The position numbers and the translations under genes were made by a program. Source: Flavobacterium sp. MDT1-60 (GTDB taxonomy: Bacteria > Bacteroidota > Bacteroidia > Flavobacteriales > Flavobacteriaceae). From it: a DNA stretch of 64,000 nucleotides. The stretch covers positions 4,836,001 through 4,900,000 of the forward strand of contig NZ_CP062159.1 of assembly GCF_014844035.1 (NCBI RefSeq), read 5' to 3'. This document shows, one piece after another, positions 1 through 9,500 of the stretch; positions within the stretch are counted from its first letter, which is position 1; each line of letters opens with the position of its first letter. The notes beneath the pieces were generated by a model that had not been told where the DNA came from, made no database searches, and saw only the letters and a program-made list of their open reading frames with translations.

Positions 1-8
1 AATTTTAT

Positions 9-1049
9 ATGAAGTACACAAGGCACTATAAATATTTACGCTTGTATGGATATCCTGTTTTTGCTGTTTTTCTTAATCTTATTCTTATCCTTTTGAATTC
101 TGATGAGAGCAATATTAAAGACTGGAAGTTTTATAATAATACTGATTTTGTAATTGAAGGATTGTTCTGTCTGATCTTTACAATTGCATTATTTGAAACA
201 GGACTATGGTTATCTAAAATTATTAACGCTACATCTGTCTTGAAAAAAAATGGCAGTCTGCGATTCATTTTTAAGTTACTATTGCATATTCTAATTGTAA
301 GTATTCTTGTTATTTTATTTTTTAACATTGATTTTCCGCAAAAATATGGGTATAATGACCTGGTTGTTCGACGGGCATTAATTATTGGTTTCATATTCTC
401 CATATTAATAACTACAGGTTTTACTGCCGAGGAACTTCTCATAAAATGGAACGAGAGCGAACTTGAAGCTAGTGAAAATAAAAAACAGGCATTACAATCT
501 GAACTCAATGCCCTGAAGCTTCAATTAGATCCGCACTTCCTTTTTAACAATCTGAGCACACTTACTTCTCTTATTGAAGAAAATCAGGAGACTGCCGTAC
601 AGTACGTCTCCAATCTTTCTGCAGTTTATCGTTATGTTTTGTCCAATAGAAACAAAAATATGATTGTTTTAAAAACAGAACTCGATTTTATCAAAGAATA
701 TTTATTTTTATACCAAATAAGATATGGGCCGTCTATTGTTATTAATATTACAGGTGAGACTCAAAATTTAAATAAATTTATAGCACCCCTGACACTGCAG
801 CTTTTGATTGAAAATGCTATAAAGCATAATTCCTTCTCTACAACTACACCTCTTATTATTAATATAAATTATCAGAATGACTGGATAATTGTTGACAATA
901 ACAAATCGGCCAAATTTACAAAAGAACCCGGTGAAGGAATTGGTCTTGCACATATTCACCATAGTTACAAGCTCTTAGGTAACACAATTCCTGTTATACA
1001 TGATTTGGAAACTACTTTTGAAGTTAGAGTTCCGTTATTAAACAATTAA
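9..1049 (+). CDS. LytS-type sensor histidine kinase
   Basis: 346-residue inner-membrane sensor kinase of the LytS/YpdA class. Four hydrophobic segments can be read at about residues 17-31, 50-70, 86-106 and 122-142, with no obvious periplasmic sensor domain. A short coiled linker leads to the His_kinase box LDPHFLFNNLSTL, where His176 is the presumed phosphate acceptor. The ATPase part is short, with an N-box LIENAIKH (about 266-273) and a G-box GEGIGLAHI (about 309). The response regulator starts 9 bp downstream, so the two form an operon. The ATG lies only 8 bp inside the window; the protein begins naturally with a charged stretch before the first membrane helix, so it looks complete. The signal is unknown. 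Confidence 0.92.
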   Translation: MKYTRHYKYLRLYGYPVFAVFLNLILILLNSDESNIKDWKFYNNTDFVIEGLFCLIFTIALFETGLWLSKIINATSVLKKNGSLRFIFKLLLHILIVSILVILFFNIDFPQKYGYNDLVVRRALIIGFIFSILITTGFTAEELLIKWNESELEASENKKQALQSELNALKLQLDPHFLFNNLSTLTSLIEENQETAVQYVSNLSAVYRYVLSNRNKNMIVLKTELDFIKEYLFLYQIRYGPSIVINITGETQNLNKFIAPLTLQLLIENAIKHNSFSTTTPLIININYQNDWIIVDNNKSAKFTKEPGEGIGLAHIHHSYKLLGNTIPVIHDLETTFEVRVPLLNN

Positions 1050-1058
1050 AAATATTTT

Positions 1059-1820
1059 ATGATAACCGTTTTGATCATTGAAGATGAAGCTGCAAATGCT
1101 ACAAGATTACAAAAAATGCTTTTACAATCACAGGAAGAAATTATAATTACCGGAGTTTTACAAACTGTACGGGACAGTATTTCATGGCTTGAAAAAGAAG
1201 ACAATCCTGATATTATATTTATGGATATACGGCTCACCGATGGTCTAAGTTTTGAAATCTTTAACCAGGTGGATATTAAGTCCTATGTTATTTTTACAAC
1301 GGCTTACGATGAATATGCATTGCAGGCATTTGAAGTAAACGGTATCGATTATCTTCTAAAACCTATCGAACAAAAAAAACTGGAATCCAGTATAAAAAGA
1401 ATCAAAAGTTTTATGACTCCTCAGCCTGATACCAGTATTATTGAGGTATTAAAAAATATGCGTTTACAAAAGGTCATTTACAGATCACGATTTTTAATTG
1501 CCTATAAGGATTTGTTTATTACAATACCTACTACTGATATTGCCTATTTTAGCTCTGAAAATAAAATAGTACATCTCACAACTCATTCCAATCAAAAATA
1601 TGTTATCAAACATACACTCGATGAATTAATGCAGGAATTAAATCCCAATGATTTTTTTAAAGTAACAAGAAACTATATAGTTTGCCTAAAAGCAATTCAT
1701 AAACTATCCCAATCTTTCGATTATAAGCTTAAACTTGAACTGACTCCCACTGTTAATGAAATTATATTAGTGAGCCGGGAACGTGGTATCGCTTTGAAAA
1801 ATTGGCTTGACAGTAATTGA
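1059..1820 (+). CDS. LytTR-family response regulator
   Basis: 253-residue DNA-binding response regulator paired with the preceding kinase. The receiver domain occupies about residues 1-120, with the acidic pair in IEDEAAN, phospho-acceptor Asp56 in the FMDIRL context, Thr80 and Lys101 (LLKPIE). The C-terminal part, about 145-250, has the look of a LytTR domain (SSENKIVHL, VTRNYIVCL), which binds DNA through beta-strands and not a helix-turn-helix. The 9-bp gap to the kinase implies co-transcription. Targets cannot be told from the window. A 286-bp gap separates it from the broken AraC gene, so it may or may not control its neighbours. Confidence 0.93.
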   Translation: MITVLIIEDEAANATRLQKMLLQSQEEIIITGVLQTVRDSISWLEKEDNPDIIFMDIRLTDGLSFEIFNQVDIKSYVIFTTAYDEYALQAFEVNGIDYLLKPIEQKKLESSIKRIKSFMTPQPDTSIIEVLKNMRLQKVIYRSRFLIAYKDLFITIPTTDIAYFSSENKIVHLTTHSNQKYVIKHTLDELMQELNPNDFFKVTRNYIVCLKAIHKLSQSFDYKLKLELTPTVNEIILVSRERGIALKNWLDSN

Positions 1821-2106
1821 TAATTTCCCTTTTTACATTTAATTATTTTAGTATAATCAAGTTAATGATTAGGCTTATAACGCCCCAAATCAATATCGAC
1901 TTAATCAAAATAATTTTGTAAATGATTTTTCAATTAAAGAGTTAAAATACCATTTGCTTTCGAATATGTTGACTATTCTTTTAGTTAATTAAAACCGTAA
2001 ATTTGCTGCAAATAAAGAATACTTCAAGAATAGATTTATATAGTCTGGTAAATATTATAAATTGAAAGCATTTTTGGAGAACTTATATATACAAAGAAAT
2101 TAACAA

Positions 2107-2975
2107 ATGAAAGTAGTACCACAATTACTATACAAACATAAAAATGTTCGGAAAATAATGGTTGATGGACTATCATGTATTGTACATAAAACTATTGACA
2201 CAATAGACATTAATACAGATCATTTTCTCTCTTCTCATGTTTTATCCGTGGTACTTAAAGGCGAACTAAAGTTAGAAATATACTATGAGGATACCAGGTA
2301 TTCTGTGACAAAAAATCAATTAGTTTTTATACCCAAAGGTAGATATATGATTACAGATATTATACCGAAAAATGATGAGTTTGAAGCCGTATTTTTCTTT
2401 TTGAAGATGAACTCTTAAATCAATTTTCATTAAGTCTGAAGGAACAAAAAGAATCAAAGGACAACTTCACCTTAATGCTCAAATATACTGATAAGATTAG
2501 GGCTTTTACCGAAAACATCCTGAATTTATACACAGAAACGGTACAAAAAGAGCTAACTAAAATTAAATTATTAGAGTTACTTTATCTTATTTATAACTCT
2601 GAACAGCAACAGATTTTTTTACAAATCCTTAATTCGTTAAATTATAAGAAAAAAAGAAATCTTGAAGAATTAATGCTTGAAAATTTTGACAAATCATTAT
2701 CAATAGAAGATTACGCTTGCTTAACGGGAAGAAGCAACTCTACATTTAAAAGAGACTTTCAGAGGCAATTCAATACATCTCCCAAAAAGTGGCTCATAAA
2801 AAAACGACTTGAAAAAGCAGAAAATCTTTTACTTTCCTCGAATCAGCCTATTCAGCAAATTGCTCTTGAAGTAGGTTACGAAAACGTATCTCATTTCGTG
2901 AGTGTTTTTGGTAAATATTATGGGTTGACTCCAAAACAATTTCTTATCCAAAACAGATTAACTAAAAATATTTAA
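2107..2975 (+). pseudogene. AraC-family regulator interrupted by a frameshift
   Basis: Two consecutive reading frames make one AraC-type regulator. The first (2107-2418, 103 aa) is a cupin-like sensor domain ending prematurely after the FEAVFFF context. The second (ATG at 2475, to 2975) carries the two helix-turn-helix motifs of an AraC domain (SIEDYACLTGRSNSTFKRDF and IQQIALEVGYENVSHFVSVF). Adding one T to the T5 run at 2398-2402 joins the frames without a stop, giving 289 aa, a normal length for this family. As written the gene yields a domain lacking the DNA-binding part plus a possible free HTH domain. Either a sequencing indel or a recent pseudogene; I favour the indel because five other genes in the window show the same lesion. 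Target unknown. Confidence 0.8.
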
Positions 2976-3067
2976 TTTTTTGAACTAAAAACGATAGAAT
3001 TGATTTTACACAACATTTTACTCCTTTGAAGCAACTTAATTTTGCCTGAATTTTAAAAATATAGAAA

Positions 3068-3490
3068 ATGGGTAAAGAAAGAGAAAGTGTAAAATCACAA
3101 GGAATGGTAAAAAGTAATGGTTCAATTATTTGGCAAAAACTAATTGAATTTGGAGGTACCGAAAAATTTGTACCCGAACTAATAGAAAGGGTTGTCGTGG
3201 AAGGCTCAGGTATTGGTTCAATACGAACAATTCATATAAAAGGTGGTGGCCAAATAATTGAGAAGTTTACATCAATCAATGCTGATAAAATGGAAATGAA
3301 ATTTATTATTATTTCTACGCCTATGCCAATTCAAAATTATGAAGGAATTTTTACAGTAACTAGCATTGATGACACTACATGTTCTGTGTTATTTGAATCT
3401 ATTTATCACGTGTTATCAGAACAAAAAGCTGAAATCTACAACATTATTAAAAATTTTCAAACGGTGTTCATCTCTAATTTGGACAAATAA
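3068..3490 (+). CDS. SRPBCC family protein (START/Bet v1-like fold)
   Basis: 140 residues, no signal peptide or membrane segment, so cytoplasmic. The pattern fits the SRPBCC superfamily (polyketide cyclase/dehydrase and lipid-binding branch): an N-terminal strand, a helix region with IIWQKLIEFGGTEKF, then alternating strands with GSIRTIHIKGGGQIIEKF and a long C-terminal helix. Such proteins hold a hydrophobic ligand, and the specific ligand cannot be read from sequence. It lies about 90 bp downstream of the broken AraC gene, on the same strand, which suggests it could be that regulator's target. It converges on the GH31 gene with a shared stem-loop between them. Confidence 0.75.
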   Translation: MGKERESVKSQGMVKSNGSIIWQKLIEFGGTEKFVPELIERVVVEGSGIGSIRTIHIKGGGQIIEKFTSINADKMEMKFIIISTPMPIQNYEGIFTVTSIDDTTCSVLFESIYHVLSEQKAEIYNIIKNFQTVFISNLDK

Positions 3491-3541
3491 ATGGCAAAAT
3501 AAAAAGATTTCGTTACATGCAAAGCATTAAATGAATTAGAA

Positions 3542-3588
3542 AAAACGAACTTAAAAACCCATATTATAAAGGCTTTCAGGTTCGTTTT
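3542..3588. terminator. stem-loop between convergent genes, probable bidirectional terminator
   Basis: AAAACGAAC (3542-3550) pairs with GTTCGTTTT (3580-3588) around a 29-nt loop. It ends in A/T tracts on both sides and sits between the stops of the SRPBCC gene (3490, plus) and the GH31 gene (3611, minus), so it could serve both. The stem is short and A/T rich. Confidence 0.5.
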
Positions 3589-3610
3589 ATATTATACAGA
3601 AATTTGTTAT

Positions 3611-5929
3611 TTAAAGTTTTATTTCTATTTTTTTGCCATTATACGAAGCACTCTTACTTATACCTGAAGGCAGTACTATAGTAAATTTTCTGTTTTGCAG
3701 CATTCCTGAATAGGCACCCTTACGATTAGATATTGTAAGTTTTTTTGCAGCATCATTCCATAAAAACTCTATTTCCGTGTACTTCCCTTTTTCATAGTTA
3801 TAATTATCAAACTCATCTTCGTATAGTACAAATGCCCCATCAGCACCAGGATATATCCGTATTTCCAGATTATCCCATTTTCTTTCAGTCGCATATTGAA
3901 CTTTGGGGCCAAAAGGAAGAATTGCACCTGCTTTAATATAAAGTGGAATTTTATCAACAGCTGATTCAGATACAATTGTTTGTCCTCCCTTGATATATGC
4001 ATTAGTCCAGAAGTTGTACCAGTCAATTCCATTAGGCAGGTATACAGACCATTCTTTTACCCCATATTTAGTTACCGGAGCCACGAGAATCGAACGTCCG
4101 AATAAATACTCATTGCCAATGCTGTGCGTTTTTTTATCAGATACAAAATCCATAATGAGCGGACGCATAAATGTCCCGTTGTTATTGCTGACATCCCAGG
4201 ATGTGCTGTAAATGTAAGGAAGCAGGCTGTAACGCAGATTAATTGCTTTTTCCTGAGCATCAAAACACCACGTCCCCCGCTCACCGAAATTCCAAATTTC
4301 ACGAGGAAGATCAGTCCCATGAGAACGCATCATAGGACAAAAAGCACCAAACTGCATCCAGCGAACATACAACTCCTGAAATTCCGGGTTTTTATTTCCA
4401 CCATCTTTTTTCCAACCTCCTGCAAAGAATCCGCCAATATCGCTATTCCAGTTCGGAATCCCCATCAAAGTATAATTCAATGCTGCGGGAATTTGCTTCT
4501 CCAGCATGTCCCATGAAGAAACTACATCTCCGCTCCATGTATTTGAACCGTAAAGCTGTTGTCCAATAAATCCTGAACGCGTTAGAATTACAGCTCTCTT
4601 ACTGTCGTTGGCTTTACGCTGGTTAACCGCAATACCGCGATTGTGTAAAAGACTGTATGCATTCTTTACACTGCGATAACTGCCCAGGTGGGTTGGAAGA
4701 TTATAATCTGAGTCTTTTCGGTTGATGTGGTCAGGCTCTGTTGAATCAAGCCACCAGCCATCGTTTCCAATATAACTGAAGATGCCTTTGTTGAGATAAC
4801 GCCAATAAATATCCAAAGCTTCCGGGTTATATACATCATAAGGTCTTGCACCGCTGTCTGGCGGCCAGGTATCAAAATTGATGATCATTTTTTTACTGTC
4901 AAATTCCTTACGCTGCTCTGTTTTGGGACCAAATCCAGGCCAGGTTACAATTAATAATTTTGCATTCAGCTTGTGAATTTCGTCAGCCCATTTCTTCGGA
5001 TTTGGAAATCTCTGCCTGTCAAAACTTTGCGAATTCCATAAACTGTCGCTCTTGTTGAATTCAGGCCAGTATCTCCAATCCTGGATAACCACATCTATAG
5101 GTACTTTGAGATCGCGGTATTTTTTTAAAACGTCCAGACTTTCATCTTCTGTGTGATAACGTTCCTTACTTTGAAAAAAACCATAAGCCCATAAAGGAAG
5201 CATAGGTGCTTTACCAGTAAGATCACGGACTTGTGCTATAACACCATCTGCGTTTTTACCATACATAAAATAGTAATCGGCACAATGGCCCAGACCTTCG
5301 AAAGAAAGTTCCTGCGCATTATCGTTGAACTTAGAAATTGAATAATTATCCCAGAAAACAGCATAGCCTTTCACTGACATAAAATAAGGTGAATACGTCG
5401 ACATGTTTTCATTCTGCATATGATGGGACGAATTACGTCGACTGAATTTATTATCCATGATTTGTCCTACACCATAAACGGCTTCATCACTGTCAAGCAA
5501 AAAACCTTCCCGCACGGTGTAAGAAGGTGTTCCGGCATCGTCTACAGCGGAAAACTGCGTGCCCAAATCCTTATCTTTAAGAAGAAGTTTTCCATTAGGA
5601 TCGTAGAAGCTTATACCGCCAGTTTCAGGGTTCACTTGAACTTGTATCGAACTGCTCTCTAATAAAGTTTTATTTCCTTTTTGTGTGGTTTTAATCGATA
5701 TCGTTTCGGGCGATTTAACTACAGAGAGACTTTTTTTATTGTATGGAAAGCCTTGTGGAGTTTTGAACACACGTACAATATTGTTCGAATAGAATTCGAT
5801 CTGAATATCCATATTCTGTGTTGCAAATTTTACTCCCTGTCTTGTTCCCTCAATAGATTGAGCATTTAAATTTACTGTTATGAAGACTGCAAGAGTCCGC
5901 ATAAAACTGGTTATTTTAGAAAATTTCAT
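3611..5929 (-). CDS. GH31 glycoside hydrolase, probable alpha-xylosidase
   Basis: 772-residue exported enzyme with an N-terminal signal peptide (about 1-23, ending VNLNAQ). A beta-sandwich N-domain of about 25-235 precedes the GH31 (beta/alpha)8 barrel of about 240-600 and beta C-domains. The nucleophile is Asp395 in GWWLDSTEPD and the acid/base is likely Asp468 in TWSGDVVSSW. The WWxDxTEP form is seen in bacterial GH31 alpha-xylosidases and relatives. Within a locus with GH10, GH16 and GH3, removal of alpha-linked xylose or glucose from hemicellulose oligomers in the periplasm is the likely job; alpha-glucosidase or alpha-galactosidase activity cannot be excluded. The kinase-less SusR-like regulator lies immediately upstream, with a direct-repeat operator candidate in the 86-bp gap. 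Confidence 0.9.
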   Translation of the reverse strand: MKFSKITSFMRTLAVFITVNLNAQSIEGTRQGVKFATQNMDIQIEFYSNNIVRVFKTPQGFPYNKKSLSVVKSPETISIKTTQKGNKTLLESSSIQVQVNPETGGISFYDPNGKLLLKDKDLGTQFSAVDDAGTPSYTVREGFLLDSDEAVYGVGQIMDNKFSRRNSSHHMQNENMSTYSPYFMSVKGYAVFWDNYSISKFNDNAQELSFEGLGHCADYYFMYGKNADGVIAQVRDLTGKAPMLPLWAYGFFQSKERYHTEDESLDVLKKYRDLKVPIDVVIQDWRYWPEFNKSDSLWNSQSFDRQRFPNPKKWADEIHKLNAKLLIVTWPGFGPKTEQRKEFDSKKMIINFDTWPPDSGARPYDVYNPEALDIYWRYLNKGIFSYIGNDGWWLDSTEPDHINRKDSDYNLPTHLGSYRSVKNAYSLLHNRGIAVNQRKANDSKRAVILTRSGFIGQQLYGSNTWSGDVVSSWDMLEKQIPAALNYTLMGIPNWNSDIGGFFAGGWKKDGGNKNPEFQELYVRWMQFGAFCPMMRSHGTDLPREIWNFGERGTWCFDAQEKAINLRYSLLPYIYSTSWDVSNNNGTFMRPLIMDFVSDKKTHSIGNEYLFGRSILVAPVTKYGVKEWSVYLPNGIDWYNFWTNAYIKGGQTIVSESAVDKIPLYIKAGAILPFGPKVQYATERKWDNLEIRIYPGADGAFVLYEDEFDNYNYEKGKYTEIEFLWNDAAKKLTISNRKGAYSGMLQNRKFTIVLPSGISKSASYNGKKIEIKL

Positions 5930-5994
5930 GGTTGTTTATCTTTTGGTATTTAGAACACCAAAAGTATCCCAGAACTGCCAAATTTAAACAGCAT

Positions 5995-6024
5995 TCATGT
6001 TGAAACAAATAACAATCATGTTGA
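5995..6024 (-). promoter_or_regulatory. direct-repeat operator candidate upstream of GH31
   Basis: The 9-mer TCATGTTGA occurs at 5995-6003 and again at 6016-6024, exactly 21 bp apart, two helical turns. It lies 66-95 bp upstream of the GH31 start and overlaps the last codons of the adjacent SusR-like gene. Same-face direct repeats are typical of sites bound by AraC domains such as the one at the C-terminus of that neighbour. Inferred from spacing alone. Confidence 0.45.
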
Positions 6025-8604
6025 TTTCTTAATCATTTCTGCGTATTCAGAAGGTCGGCAGCTGTACATTTCCTGGAAGCATTTACTGAAATAGCTCGAG
6101 CTGCTGAAGCCAACTTTTTCTGTTATTTCTGAAATAGTGAGTTCGCCTTCAAGAATTAATCCTGACGCTTTCTGTAAACGTATACTTCGAATAAACAAAG
6201 ATGGTGGCTTATCTAGTAATGCAATCAATTTACGATATAGCCCTGTCCGATCCATACAAAGGTCACGGCTTAGATGTTCAACAGAATAGTCAGGTATATC
6301 CAGATTTTTTTCTACCAGTTCTAAAGCTTTCGCTAAAAACATTTCATCAGCCCTGTTTTCATTCCTGCTTTCTCCTGATTGTACAGTTTGTAATTTTGTT
6401 TGCGTAATATAATTCTCCTTTTCTGTCTCCAGATATTTACATTGTTCTATTAGGTTCCGTATGCGAACTAACAAGATGTCCTCTCTGTGATTTTGTTCAA
6501 GTTTTTTACGGCTATAATAGAGAAAGGAATAAATTCCTGCACCAATCAATGCTGTGAAAAACAGTATAAATAGTACATATGCCGAAGTAGTTTTCCACCA
6601 TGGCGGCTTAATGTTAATCCTTAACTCAGAAACCAAACCATTCCATTTTCGATTATTGCCTGACGACATCACTAGAAATGTATATGTGCCGTGAGGAAGA
6701 TTAGTGTATGAAGTTGTCAGAATACCATCATTTATGTTTTCATTTCGTCCTCCCGTTGACGTTTCCCGCCAGTCATTGTCTATGCCCTTGAGCTGATACC
6801 TGTAATAAGTTTGAGAAGGGTTTTGATAGTTTAATGCTGAGAACTCGAAGGTCAGGAAATTCTGATCATATGAAAGTTCTATTTCTTTTGTATATGGAGC
6901 TGCTTCAGGCATAATAATTCTCCCGCCATCATATCGGGTACCTGGTTCGATTTTTTCTCCTTTTAAGAATAAATTTGTAAAAACGGGTTTAAAAGGTAGT
7001 TTATCCGATGATACATGGTTTGTTTTTAATGTATTAAAACCGTTAATCCCTCCAAAATATAATGTTCCGTCTACAGACTCAAATGCCGCTCCATTAGAAT
7101 ACTCTCCCTGTAACGTTCCTTCATCTGAACCGAAAGTAGTGAAACTAATTTTTTTGTTTACAGCATCTATTTGCAGTTTTGTTATTCCATAACTTGTCGT
7201 TATCCAGATATTATGATAACGATCTTCTATTATAGCATGTACAAAATTATTGGACAACCCGTCTTTTGTATAAAAAATCCTTTCTTTTTTGTCTTCAGGG
7301 TAAAAAAGTTTTAACCCGTCCTGCGTTCCTCTCCATTCCCAGCCGCGTACATCCTTAAGAAATGCAGTTTCGTTATTGATTCCGGTAAAAGTATTTGCAT
7401 TATGAAGCTTTTTTAATATTTCCAATGGTACTGATGACGGTTGTATGAGGGTCAATTTATCATTTTGACGCAAGGAAGCATAATGATAAATAACCGCACC
7501 TGCTTTAATGTAAATATTTCCATTTTTGTCTTCTGCAAATGACTGCACCATAACATCTCCTCTTTCCTCTGACTGGAAACCGGATCGTCCAATATGTTTG
7601 AACTTGTAACGGGAAGGATGATAATACAGGAGCCCCTGATTCAAAGTCCCCAGCCACAAGCCACCTTGTTTATCATAAAAAAGCGTGCTTACCTCGGTCT
7701 TCAAAATACTTCCATCTACTTTTTTAAGTGTTGGGAAATATTGTTTTTGTTCGCTGTGGCAGTTAATTATCCAGATCCCATTAGTACAACTGATATAGGC
7801 AATATCATCTTTAGTAACCGCCAGAGTATTTAAAGTATAGGAGGTCTCAAGGATTTTTTTCCAAATTCTTTTTTGAGCATCAAAGAAGAAAAAACCGCCT
7901 TTAGATCCGTTGCGTAATTGATAAAAGCCATTCTTCCCTTTTACCACCATCGAAGTAAAATTGAAAAAATCATGTTGCGAGGAAGGATAAGCGGCACTGT
8001 TGTATAGCTTCTTTGCTGTTTTTAAATCATAACAAACTACCTCACCGCTACTGAAGAATAGATATAAGATGTTATTTTGAGTATCCAGATCCTGCAATTG
8101 GCCATGATTCGCTTTTATATCTATAAAATCAGAAGAATTATATTTCCATAATCTGCCGGAAGACAGAAACCATAGCTGTTTGCCTGAATCCAGAAAAAGA
8201 TCTTCAGCAGATTTTTTAAATCCTTTTTTCTTAAAATAAATATCAAGGTCTGGTAAGTATTTTTCTGTACGAAGATCAACACACATTAATTTGTGTGTAT
8301 CTTTAATCCATAGAAGAGAATCTTTTCCCTGATAAATTCGATAGAAGCCATTATAACCTTTAAGAGGATAAATGTGACGTGTATTATAATGAATATACTT
8401 AAAGTGTTCTCCATCATAAAGATTTATATTACCGCTGGTTTTAAAAACCATCCTTCCGTCAGAAAGCTGTAGAATAAAACGTATTTGATTATCACTTAGT
8501 CCATCTGAAACGTTGATTGGAGAAAAAACCAAATCGCTGGTCTGACCGGCTGCAGAGCTTAAAAAAATAAGGCAAATTATTATAATCCTAACTATATCAT
8601 TCAT
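6016..8604 (-). CDS. SusR-like transmembrane regulator: beta-propeller, Y_Y_Y, AraC, no kinase
   Basis: 862 residues. A signal peptide (about 1-20) is followed by two-component-regulator propeller repeats (motifs such as GGLWLGTLNQGLLYY, NIWITTSYGITKL) and a Y_Y_Y domain ending INIKPPWWKT. One membrane helix lies at about 675-697, then a coiled coil and a C-terminal AraC domain (about 755-860) with LSRDLCMDRTGLYRK and ISEITEKVGFSSSSYFSKCF. The histidine kinase and receiver modules of a classical HTCS are absent, so signal transfer from periplasmic ligand to DNA must be direct, as proposed for SusR-type regulators. GH31 is the adjacent downstream gene on the same strand and the likely target. 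The start is the first ATG before the hydrophobic leader. Confidence 0.9.
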   Translation of the reverse strand: MNDIVRIIIICLIFLSSAAGQTSDLVFSPINVSDGLSDNQIRFILQLSDGRMVFKTSGNINLYDGEHFKYIHYNTRHIYPLKGYNGFYRIYQGKDSLLWIKDTHKLMCVDLRTEKYLPDLDIYFKKKGFKKSAEDLFLDSGKQLWFLSSGRLWKYNSSDFIDIKANHGQLQDLDTQNNILYLFFSSGEVVCYDLKTAKKLYNSAAYPSSQHDFFNFTSMVVKGKNGFYQLRNGSKGGFFFFDAQKRIWKKILETSYTLNTLAVTKDDIAYISCTNGIWIINCHSEQKQYFPTLKKVDGSILKTEVSTLFYDKQGGLWLGTLNQGLLYYHPSRYKFKHIGRSGFQSEERGDVMVQSFAEDKNGNIYIKAGAVIYHYASLRQNDKLTLIQPSSVPLEILKKLHNANTFTGINNETAFLKDVRGWEWRGTQDGLKLFYPEDKKERIFYTKDGLSNNFVHAIIEDRYHNIWITTSYGITKLQIDAVNKKISFTTFGSDEGTLQGEYSNGAAFESVDGTLYFGGINGFNTLKTNHVSSDKLPFKPVFTNLFLKGEKIEPGTRYDGGRIIMPEAAPYTKEIELSYDQNFLTFEFSALNYQNPSQTYYRYQLKGIDNDWRETSTGGRNENINDGILTTSYTNLPHGTYTFLVMSSGNNRKWNGLVSELRINIKPPWWKTTSAYVLFILFFTALIGAGIYSFLYYSRKKLEQNHREDILLVRIRNLIEQCKYLETEKENYITQTKLQTVQSGESRNENRADEMFLAKALELVEKNLDIPDYSVEHLSRDLCMDRTGLYRKLIALLDKPPSLFIRSIRLQKASGLILEGELTISEITEKVGFSSSSYFSKCFQEMYSCRPSEYAEMIKKST

Positions 8605-9237
8605 TCTGCTTATTCATTTCGCTTCTGTGCCAATTAGACTTTTAAATAATGTAACTTTCTACAAGGTAAATTTTTAATGAAACAATAAAGCATGAAAAAG
8701 TATTTTTCGTACTTAGTAATCATTAATATTCATTTTAATAATCAAAATTAAATTTAAAATTTTTAGCTGATAATTATTCATCACCTGATATTTTTTATTC
8801 AAAAATGTGCAAATGATGATGATAGGCCGACCACATTAAAAGGGGATATTATTGTGTTTGTCGTTTTGATACTATCTATTATCTCTAAGATAAACGGATA
8901 GAGATTATTAGCATTATTGGCAGGCAAGTTAGAAACTTATAATCTCGGGCGCCAAAGTAACCAAGTCTCACCTCTTACTACGTTAGTTAACGAACTGAAA
9001 GCATTTTCTTCATTTAACTGCTTTATTATGTGGATAGTTATTAGTAAATATATAAAATCTATTGTGTATAAAACAGCATTGAATAGAATGACATTAAAAT
9101 AAGGTTTTGAGGAGCCTCTTTCTCTCCTTATAAATTCTAAACAAATTAAACGACAAAATTAACCTCAAAAATATTTAAAAAATTGACGTTTTAAGTTTTT
9201 GGCAAAATCGCGGCACATAGTATTTGGAGTTGATACC

Positions 9238-9298
9238 TTTTATGCCATAAAAGCTAAGTCAATTTTTCTAATACTTACAGCAAAATTTTATGGCATAA
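9238..9298. repeat. pair of palindromic 13-15-mers in inverted orientation
   Basis: TTTTATGCCATAAAA (9238-9252) is itself a palindrome around one central base. Its 13-bp core TTATGCCATAAAA recurs as the exact inverse TTTTATGGCATAA at 9286-9298, separated by 33 bp. The arrangement looks like two operator sites for a dimeric repressor or a recombinase core with inverted arms. No adjacent gene explains it. Confidence 0.5.
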
Positions 9299-9327
9299 TC
9301 CCAGGACAAGGAACCAGTAAGAAGCAT

Positions 9328-9365
9328 AAAAAAATCCTTATTCTTTTTTTGAATAAGGGTTTTTA
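9328..9365. terminator. hairpin with A and T tracts, probable bidirectional terminator
   Basis: ATCCTTATTC and GAATAAGGGT pair around a T-rich loop, with an A-tract before and a T-tract after. It is an orphan on the plus strand because no plus-strand gene ends nearby, which suggests that a gene once lay upstream or that it acts on the minus strand. Confidence 0.5.
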
Positions 9366-9435
9366 GTTTAATTTTTGATCCACCATATTAAAAAACCTTT
9401 AATAGGTATACTAGCATAAATCAAACTAATAAACG

Positions 9436-9460
9436 AAAAAGCTCCAGATTTCTCTGAAGC
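9436..9460 (-). terminator. intrinsic terminator downstream of GH16
   Basis: Read on the minus strand, GCTTCAGA, loop GAAA, TCTGGAGC, then TTTTT. The 8-bp stem has one G-U pair and a GNRA-type tetraloop. It lies 120 bp after the GH16 stop and would close that transcript. Confidence 0.7.
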
Positions 9461-9470
9461 CTTGTTTTTA

Positions 9471-9500
9471 GTAGCGAGTGAGAACTAAATTCGAACTATC
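9471..9500 (-). other. possible tRNA 3'-end remnant
   Basis: On the minus strand the stretch contains a T-loop-like TTCGAAT followed by TTCTCACTCGCTAC, reminiscent of a tRNA T-arm and acceptor end. A terminator follows directly, as after Flavobacterium tRNA genes. No matching 5' acceptor half exists upstream and the T-stem does not pair well, so this is at best a decayed fragment, possibly left by integration into a tRNA gene. Confidence 0.3.

Noticed and set aside
3745..4516. Several antisense frames of 60-130 codons across the GH31 gene and, likewise, across other long genes
   Set aside because: They mirror well-supported genes with catalytic motifs on the opposite strand and have no protein features of their own.
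8917..9102. 61-codon plus-strand frame in the 8.6-9.6 kb gap
   Set aside because: Composition is not protein-like, there is no leader, domain or neighbouring operon, and this length is expected by chance in A/T-rich sequence.
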